From an uncultured Bacteroidia bacterium (lineage in GTDB: Bacteria > Bacteroidota > Bacteroidia > Bacteroidales > UBA932), in assembly GCA_902767465.1 (NCBI GenBank), contig CACXHM010000023.1:1-15088 (forward strand): a stretch of 15,088 nucleotides of DNA. The letters run 5' to 3'. Under the pieces are notes generated by a model. That model worked only from the letters and a program-made list of their open reading frames with translations. It searched no databases and was not told the DNA's origin. Position 1 is the stretch's first letter. Every line of letters starts with the position of its first letter. This document shows positions 7,244 through 12,308 of the stretch, one piece after another. The position numbers were made by a program, and so were the translations under genes.

Positions 7244-7512
7244 CGGCTTGCAATTCCGAATTCTACCCACTTGCCAGCGATGTAGGCGGCGTCCTTTGCG
7301 GCCGTAGCCTCATCGACATCGTATTTGCGCAGAAGCAGTTCCTTCAGATCGTCCTCCGAAAAGTGCCCCTTGTCAGCCACCTCGCCCCAAAGATAGGCTG
7401 CAGTGGAGTTCAGGGAGATCATCTTGTTGAAGTTCACCTGCGATGCGCCTTCGCCCATGATGATATAGTCCTTCCCGAGCGAACGCATCTTGAATCCTTC
7501 AATAGTTTTCAT
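7240..7512 (-). CDS. PqqD-like protein (first copy)
   Basis: A 90-residue PqqD-like protein, paralogous to the copy at 6517-6789. It shows the same G-x-SQxNFNK stretch (residues 22-30) and core LNSTAAYLW (34-42), a variable middle, then YDVDEATA (64-71). It begins 8 bases after the HprK-like stop and its own stop overlaps the peptidase start by four bases, so it is firmly inside the cluster. PqqD family members either recognise leader peptides for a modifying enzyme or occur as fused domains. With an HprK-like kinase as upstream neighbour, this copy could guide a substrate to the kinase, as proposed for lasso-peptide clusters such as that of paeninodin; this is inference. Confidence 0.85.
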   Translation of the reverse strand: MKTIEGFKMRSLGKDYIIMGEGASQVNFNKMISLNSTAAYLWGEVADKGHFSEDDLKELLLRKYDVDEATAAKDAAYIAGKWVEFGIASR

Positions 7513-7520
7513 ATAATCGG

Positions 7521-8405
7521 TTAATCTTTAATAGACAAAAGTTCAGCTGACGACACCCTTGCCGCTTCCTCATCGGGAAGACAGTCGAGCACGTAGCAGG
7601 GACATTTCATGACCAACTGTTCAAAAGTGGCATGCAGTGCATCCCCCATGGCGGGGTCCGTCTTGAATCCGGAGCTGGAGGAATACAGGAGTGCGTATGC
7701 CTCGAAGTTGCTCAGACGGGAAATCTTGTTGAAAGAGGCCCTGCGGATGCGCGTAAAGGCGCCGAGCGGATAGTGCTCGTTGCGGTAGCAGGGGGTTTTC
7801 CCGCTCCAGGGAGAGCCGAAAACCTCCACGCATCCGTCATCCATAATGCGCACTATGGGGTTGTCGTCGTTGAGCAGACGGCTGCCAGGTATGTGCTTTA
7901 GCCACAGCTTGCTGTGCGTACTTTTGCCGGTGCCGCTTGCCGCCAGCCAAAGGAAAGCCTTTCCGCCATTCACTATTACCGAGGCATGCATCTCAAGGGT
8001 ATTCATTCCGGCCGTGCGGAAGGCAAACATCAGCATCAGGGCATTGTTAAGTCCAAAAAGAGCCCCTTTTTCAGACAGTGTCTCCACACGCCCTCTGGTG
8101 AATGCAGCATTGGACTCCATCCTTGCCGCCAGAGGCCTGCCTGAGCATACGGCCATCTCATAAATCCATTTCTCACCGCTCTTGTAAAGCTTTACCAGCG
8201 GCTGCTCGGGATCTTCCGGTCCCGCATAAACCACCTCCTTGTCGGCAGGGTCGTCCACCTTGTCCACCACCTCGACTTCAAAAATGCAGTTCTCTCCTTT
8301 TTCGATGCGGAACGGCTCATATTGCGAGAGCTGGCCGCAAAGCGGGTTCCCGTCGGGAATGCTCACTCCGAACTCGTGCCCTGCAACTTTATAATAATTA
8401 GTCAT
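7521..8405 (-). CDS. HprK-like (HPr serine kinase-related) protein
   Basis: A 294-residue protein. The C-terminal part resembles the kinase domain of HPr kinase/phosphorylase: EMHASVIV (residues 138-145), Walker A AASGTGKSTH (155-164), LLNDDNP (177-183) as the acidic Walker B-like site, and GSPWSGKTP with a downstream basic stretch. The N-terminal part (about 1-120) is beta-rich and unlike the classical HprK N-domain. True HprK acts on HPr in sugar regulation; stand-alone homologues next to PqqD genes phosphorylate serine on peptides in some lasso-peptide clusters or serve exosortase-type systems. The frame extends to a TTG at 8495, but the ATG at 8405 is preferred: a TATCTTTG promoter box ends 7 bases before it, so the longer form would start upstream of transcription. 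It heads the cluster. Confidence 0.83.
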   Translation of the reverse strand: MTNYYKVAGHEFGVSIPDGNPLCGQLSQYEPFRIEKGENCIFEVEVVDKVDDPADKEVVYAGPEDPEQPLVKLYKSGEKWIYEMAVCSGRPLAARMESNAAFTRGRVETLSEKGALFGLNNALMLMFAFRTAGMNTLEMHASVIVNGGKAFLWLAASGTGKSTHSKLWLKHIPGSRLLNDDNPIVRIMDDGCVEVFGSPWSGKTPCYRNEHYPLGAFTRIRRASFNKISRLSNFEAYALLYSSSSGFKTDPAMGDALHATFEQLVMKCPCYVLDCLPDEEAARVSSAELLSIKD

Positions 8406-8412
8406 ACAAGTG

Positions 8413-8443
8413 CAAAGATAATTATTTTGCAGACTACCTGAAA
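8413..8443 (-). promoter_or_regulatory. Promoter of the HprK-PqqD-ABC cluster
   Basis: On the minus strand TATCTTTG (8420 to 8413) matches TAnnTTTG, with TTTC (8443 to 8440) 19 bases upstream as a near match to the -33 TTTG. The start codon at 8405 is only 7 bases after the box, implying a very short or absent 5' untranslated region. Confidence 0.65.
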
Positions 8444-8704
8444 CTGACGCATTTGTTTTTATGGCCAAAAACAAAAATAATTGCTTATCTTGCAATCATG
8501 CATCCTCAATGGCCGACACATTATAGCCCCGTGCACAAAATATGGCGTTTTTACGCACAGCGCGCCCGATTTGCCACCTCCCGTGCTTGGATTTGGCGTT
8601 TTCAGGCACAGGGCCACTTCTGTCAGCAAACAGGAATCCGTATCGACGCCATCGCCGTGGCGGTCGGGAACGAAGGAGACTTGCGGTTCCTTGGAAAACA
8701 GGGC
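8444..8704. other. Divergent intergenic region, no confident gene
   Basis: About 330 bases separate the HprK-like and DUF4290 start codons. The region holds the two divergent promoters and a two-copy imperfect direct repeat (8528-8611). Reading frames run through it on both strands: an 88-codon frame from an ATG at 8498 on plus, ending inside the DUF4290 gene at 8764, and a 128-codon frame 8845-8459 on minus that overlaps DUF4290. Neither resembles a known protein, and both contain an internal repeat simply because the DNA repeat period of 51 bases is a multiple of three. I therefore leave them out as genes, though a small peptide gene cannot be excluded. Confidence 0.5.
8528..8611. repeat. 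Two-copy imperfect direct repeat
   Basis: Copy 1 (8528-8560) and copy 2 (8580-8611) both begin CCCGTGC and end with TGGCGTTTT, three variable bases and GCACAG, with a period of 51-52 bases. On the minus strand each copy can fold as GTGC and GCAC around a loop holding AAAACGCCA. It lies between the divergent promoters. It could be a dispersed repeat, a protein-binding site pair or an RNA element; the sequence alone does not decide. Confidence 0.65.
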
Positions 8705-8732
8705 TTGAAGTTTAAAGAAATCATTATCTTTG
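8705..8732 (+). promoter_or_regulatory. Promoter of the DUF4290-ftsK operon
   Basis: TATCTTTG at 8725-8732 is a full match to TAnnTTTG and identical to the box of the divergent cluster. TTG at 8705-8707 lies 17 bases upstream, slightly short for a -33 box. The ATG at 8739 is only 6 bases after the box, so the mRNA may be nearly leaderless. Confidence 0.6.
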
Positions 8733-8738
8733 CGTATT

Positions 8739-9395
8739 ATGACCGAAGAAACAATACGACTTGAGTACAATACGGAGCGGGAGAAACTCCCGATGACCGA
8801 ATACGGGCGCGGAGTGCTGAACATGGTTGACCACCTGAAGACCATTCCCGATAAGGCAAAACGAAGCGAACAGGCAAAGGCCGTGGTGAAAACGATGGAG
8901 CTGCTGAACCCGTCGGTAAAGCAGCAGGAAGACTGGGAACATAAGCTTTGGGACCATCTTTACATAATCTCGGGCTTCGACCTTGACATTGACGCCCCCT
9001 ACCCTTCTCCGCTGAAAGAAGATTTCGAAACCAGCCCGGTGCCGCTTCCCATGAAGGGCACCAAGATACGCGCGACCCACTACGGGCGCAACATCGAAAA
9101 GATCATTGACCTGCTTGCCGGAGAGCCGGATGGAGAGGTAAAGACCGCAATGATACGGTCGCTGGCCACCTACATGCGCACCCAGTATCTAATCTGGAAC
9201 AAGGACAGTGTGGCCGATGAAACCATTTTTGCCGACATAGAGAAACTGTCGGAGGGGAGGCTGAAGGTGCCCGAAGGAATAAGCCTGAAGGGCATTTCGC
9301 AGGACGCGTCGTTCGCCCGTCCCTCGCTTGGAATCAAAAATCAGGGCAACGGCAAAAACCGCAATTTCCGTTTTAACCACAAAAAGAAAAAATGA
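8739..9395 (+). CDS. DUF4290 family protein
   Basis: A 218-residue, soluble, charged protein of the DUF4290 family, which is found in Bacteroidota and has no known function. Recognisable family stretches are LEYNTEREKLPMTEYGRGVLNMVDH near the start (here LPMTEYGR, LNMVDHLKTIPD), WEHKLWDHLYIISGFDLDIDAPYP (WDHLYIIS, DLDIDAPYP), and HYGRNIEKIID. The C-terminus is lysine-rich (NFRFNHKKKK), suggesting contact with nucleic acid or an acidic partner. The ATG at 8739 is chosen over an in-frame TTG at 8730, because that TTG lies inside the promoter box. The stop overlaps the ftsK start (ATGA), so the two are translationally coupled. Confidence 0.85.
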   Translation: MTEETIRLEYNTEREKLPMTEYGRGVLNMVDHLKTIPDKAKRSEQAKAVVKTMELLNPSVKQQEDWEHKLWDHLYIISGFDLDIDAPYPSPLKEDFETSPVPLPMKGTKIRATHYGRNIEKIIDLLAGEPDGEVKTAMIRSLATYMRTQYLIWNKDSVADETIFADIEKLSEGRLKVPEGISLKGISQDASFARPSLGIKNQGNGKNRNFRFNHKKKK

Positions 9396-11809
9396 GAAGA
9401 TTCTTCGACTACCTCGCATTCTGGAGAAAATGGGACGACGATGAAAGGAATACCGCAAAGGTGCTCCTTGGGCTTGCGGTAGCCGTATTCAGCCTGTTTC
9501 TTCTGATTTCAAGCATTTCCTACCTGTTCCACTGGCAGCAGGACATGAGTCTGCTCGGGGACCCTTCGATGATGGACAGGAGCGTGGATGTGGGCAATGC
9601 CGGAGGCAAGCTCGGCTACAAGACCGGGCACCTTCTGGTGAGCGACCTTTTCGGGCTTGGCAGTTTCGCCCTCTTTGTAATCCTTTTCGCTGTCAGCGTC
9701 CGCCTGATTGCGCGCAAATGGTCACACTCGCTTTTGCGCACACTGCTCATAGCCCTCAGCGGTGCTGTGGTGGTTTCCCTTCTGCTGGCATACGCAGGTA
9801 TCCTAGCAGGCATCCCCGACTTCTTCGGAGGCGGGCTTGGCGGAGATTTCGGAGGGCAGGTGATTCTTTGGAGCACGAATCTTTTCGGACAGATAATCAC
9901 CGGTCTGCTGGTGCTGTTTTTGCTCGCATGCTGGCTGTTCCTCTGCAGCCGGAAGTTCAACGAGAAAATGGCGTCGCTGCGACGGGAACAAGGCACGAAC
10001 GATGATATCGATCTCACTCGGCATGGAGAGGAAAGCGTGAACGAAGTGAACGGTGGGGTCGAGCAAAGCGAGACGGTCGGCGAAGAAGAACCTTCTCCAA
10101 ATCAGGATGCCATTCCCGAACCGGCCCCGCAAAAAGACGCAGGCCAACAAGAGGAACAGGTTCCGGCAACAGATGACCAGCAGCAGCTTGAAATAGTTAC
10201 CGACGACACCCTCGAGAAAGCCTACGAAGAACTCCCTCCCATAAACAACCGCATGGACCCTCCGGAAGGACTTCCAAAGTTCAAGGGCCCGTCAATCGAA
10301 CTGCTGATGGACCATGCAGCAGGACGCAGGCAGGTATCTACCGAAGAATTGCAGCGCAACAACAACAAGATTCGCGCGACCCTGAAAAACTACCGCATCG
10401 AGGTCACGGAAGTAAAGGCACAGGTAGGACCTACCGTAACCCTGTACCGCGTCAGCCTCGCCCCGGGCGTAAGGATTGCTGAAGTAAAGAAACTCCAGGA
10501 AGACATAGCCATGAGCATGAATGCCAAGGGTGTGCGCGTGGTGGCCCTGTCGGATTCCGTGGGCATCGAGGTAGCGAACGACTATGCTTCAACCGTGCCG
10601 ATAAAGAGCCTGCTGAACAGCGAAGCCTTCCGCTCCAGCAAATTTGAATTGCCTGTTGCCATCGGCTACACCATCACCCAGCAGGTCAAGGTGTTCGACC
10701 TCAGCGATGCACCCCACCTCCTGGTTGCAGGTGCCACCAAGCAGGGCAAGTCGGTAGGTCTCAACGTTATTATCGCCTCCCTCCTCTACGCAAAGCATCC
10801 GTCAGAGCTCAAATTCGTATTCATCGACCCCAAGATGGTAGAATTCTCGGCATACAACAAATTGCTGAAGCACTATCTGGCCGTAATGCCCAACGCCGGA
10901 AGCGAAGAAGAGGAGCAGGCCAAGGCAATCGTAAAGAACGCAAAGGATGCGGAAATCACCCTGAAGAGTCTCTGCATCGAAATGGATGAACGTTACGCAC
11001 TGCTCAGCAAAGCCGGAGTAAACAAAATCACAATCTACAACGAAAAATACAAAGCGCGCAAACTGAATCCCAAGAACGGGCACAGGTTCCTGCCCTATCT
11101 TGTAGTGGTGGTCGATGAATATGCCGACCTCACAATGACCATGGGAGCGAGTCCGGAAGTGCGCGCGGCATCCAAGAGCATCACCAATTCCATCATCCGC
11201 CTTGCCCAGAAGGGCCGTGCGGCAGGTCTGCACGTAATCCTCGCAACCCAACGTCCTTCCGTGGACGTGATTTCCGGAGTCATCAAGGGCAATTTCCCGC
11301 TCAGGATAGCTTTCCGGGTAGCTTCCCGCATCGACTCCATGACGATTCTCGACTCTCCCGGTGCCGAGAAACTCATAGGCCGGGGCGACATGCTGCTCTC
11401 TGCAGGCATCGACAACGAACGCATACAGTGCGGTTATATCGATGGCAAGGAGATAGATGCAATCACGGCTTTCATCGGTGAGCAGCAGGGCTATGCCAAA
11501 AGCTACAACACACCTTATTATCTGCCGGAAGTCAAGGATGAGAAGGAAGAAGGTGGCGCACGCGGAGAACTCGGAGACCTTGACGAGCGCTTCGAAGAGG
11601 CGGCGAAACTGGTAGTTACCACTCAAAAAGGTTCGACCTCCGACCTCCAGCGCAGGCTCGGCATGGGCTATGCAAAGGCGGGCCGTGTCATGGACCAGCT
11701 GGAGCAGGCCGGAATAGTGGGTCCCCAGGAAGGAAGCAAGCCTCGCACGGTTCTTGTACAAAGCCTCGATGACCTTGAAACTTTGATAGAAAACCTTAAA
11801 AATGCGTAA
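9392..11809 (+). CDS. ftsK: DNA translocase FtsK
   Basis: An 805-residue FtsK/SpoIIIE-type ATPase that pumps chromosomal DNA at the division septum and helps resolve chromosome dimers. The N-terminal membrane domain has about four helices within residues 22-190. An acidic, glutamine/proline-rich linker (about 200-270) follows, short compared with E. coli FtsK and typical of Bacteroidota. The motor contains the alpha/beta parts: GPTVTLYRVSLAPGVRIAEV region (near 350), Walker A GATKQGKSV near 448, Walker B LVVVVDEYADL near 572, and RAAGLHVILATQRPSVDVI. The C-terminal gamma winged helix (about 735-800: KGSTSDLQRRLGMGYAKAGR, MDQLEQAGIVGP) would read KOPS-like sites. All motifs are intact. Its last 8 bases overlap the LolA-like gene. 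Confidence 0.96.
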   Translation: MRRFFDYLAFWRKWDDDERNTAKVLLGLAVAVFSLFLLISSISYLFHWQQDMSLLGDPSMMDRSVDVGNAGGKLGYKTGHLLVSDLFGLGSFALFVILFAVSVRLIARKWSHSLLRTLLIALSGAVVVSLLLAYAGILAGIPDFFGGGLGGDFGGQVILWSTNLFGQIITGLLVLFLLACWLFLCSRKFNEKMASLRREQGTNDDIDLTRHGEESVNEVNGGVEQSETVGEEEPSPNQDAIPEPAPQKDAGQQEEQVPATDDQQQLEIVTDDTLEKAYEELPPINNRMDPPEGLPKFKGPSIELLMDHAAGRRQVSTEELQRNNNKIRATLKNYRIEVTEVKAQVGPTVTLYRVSLAPGVRIAEVKKLQEDIAMSMNAKGVRVVALSDSVGIEVANDYASTVPIKSLLNSEAFRSSKFELPVAIGYTITQQVKVFDLSDAPHLLVAGATKQGKSVGLNVIIASLLYAKHPSELKFVFIDPKMVEFSAYNKLLKHYLAVMPNAGSEEEEQAKAIVKNAKDAEITLKSLCIEMDERYALLSKAGVNKITIYNEKYKARKLNPKNGHRFLPYLVVVVDEYADLTMTMGASPEVRAASKSITNSIIRLAQKGRAAGLHVILATQRPSVDVISGVIKGNFPLRIAFRVASRIDSMTILDSPGAEKLIGRGDMLLSAGIDNERIQCGYIDGKEIDAITAFIGEQQGYAKSYNTPYYLPEVKDEKEEGGARGELGDLDERFEEAAKLVVTTQKGSTSDLQRRLGMGYAKAGRVMDQLEQAGIVGPQEGSKPRTVLVQSLDDLETLIENLKNA

Positions 11810-12308
11810 GATTTCCTTAATAGTCTGTCTTTTTGCCTTGAGCCTTGCCATGAGTGCCCAGGACAGCAAAATACTGTCGGAACTGACCGCCATGCTCGAA
11901 CGCAGCCAGGTGGTCGCCCACTACAGCTACAGCGATCCCGCCGGAGCAAAACTCGGGGAGGGCGTCGCAACAGTTCAGGGGCGCAAGTACTGCGTTTCTG
12001 AAGGGAAGGCAATGTTCATCAGCAACGGCGCCACGCTGTGGTCCGTGTTCTCCGACCGGAAAGAAATATACATAGAGAACGCAGGAGGCAGCAACGACCT
12101 GTTCAGCAATCTCCCGGAGGTCCTCAAGACCGTAGAGGGCCTGACCTGGAACGGAAAAGACATTTCTTTCACCATGGATTTCCCGGGAACCGGAAAGATC
12201 GCGTGCAAAGCCACGGTGCAGGAACTGCCCCGGAACAATGACGCGAAGTTCAGTGTTTCCGAAGACATTCTTGGCAGCAAGGACTGGATAGTAACAGATC
12301 TGCGATGA
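11802..12308 (+). CDS. LolA-like periplasmic lipoprotein carrier
   Basis: A 168-residue secreted protein. Residues 1-20 are a signal peptide (hydrophobic LIVCLFALSLAM, cleavage around SAQ-D). The rest fits the LolA-like fold: an N-terminal helix (ILSELTAMLERS), then repeated beta strands such as AHYSYSDP, GVATVQGRKYCVS and the typical SNGATLWSVFSDRKEIYIEN, where other members have a similar phrase ending in nearly the same residues. LolA carries lipoproteins from the inner to the outer membrane; Bacteroidota have LolA-like proteins that often follow ftsK, as here. The ATG at 11802 overlaps ftsK, and its stop overlaps the next gene (ATGA). Family placement is good; actual lipoprotein carriage is inferred. 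Confidence 0.82.
   Translation: MRKISLIVCLFALSLAMSAQDSKILSELTAMLERSQVVAHYSYSDPAGAKLGEGVATVQGRKYCVSEGKAMFISNGATLWSVFSDRKEIYIENAGGSNDLFSNLPEVLKTVEGLTWNGKDISFTMDFPGTGKIACKATVQELPRNNDAKFSVSEDILGSKDWIVTDLR

Noticed and set aside
8406..8495. N-terminal extension of the HprK-like protein to a TTG at 8495
   Set aside because: The promoter box 8413-8420 lies inside the extension, so that part would not be transcribed.
8730..8738. TTG start for DUF4290 at 8730
   Set aside because: The TTG is part of the TATCTTTG promoter box; the ATG at 8739 is the usable start.
10802..11893. 363-codon open frame on the minus strand across the ftsK motor
   Set aside because: It is antisense to the intact, highly conserved ftsK motor domain and has no recognisable protein motif; long antisense frames are common opposite such codon usage.
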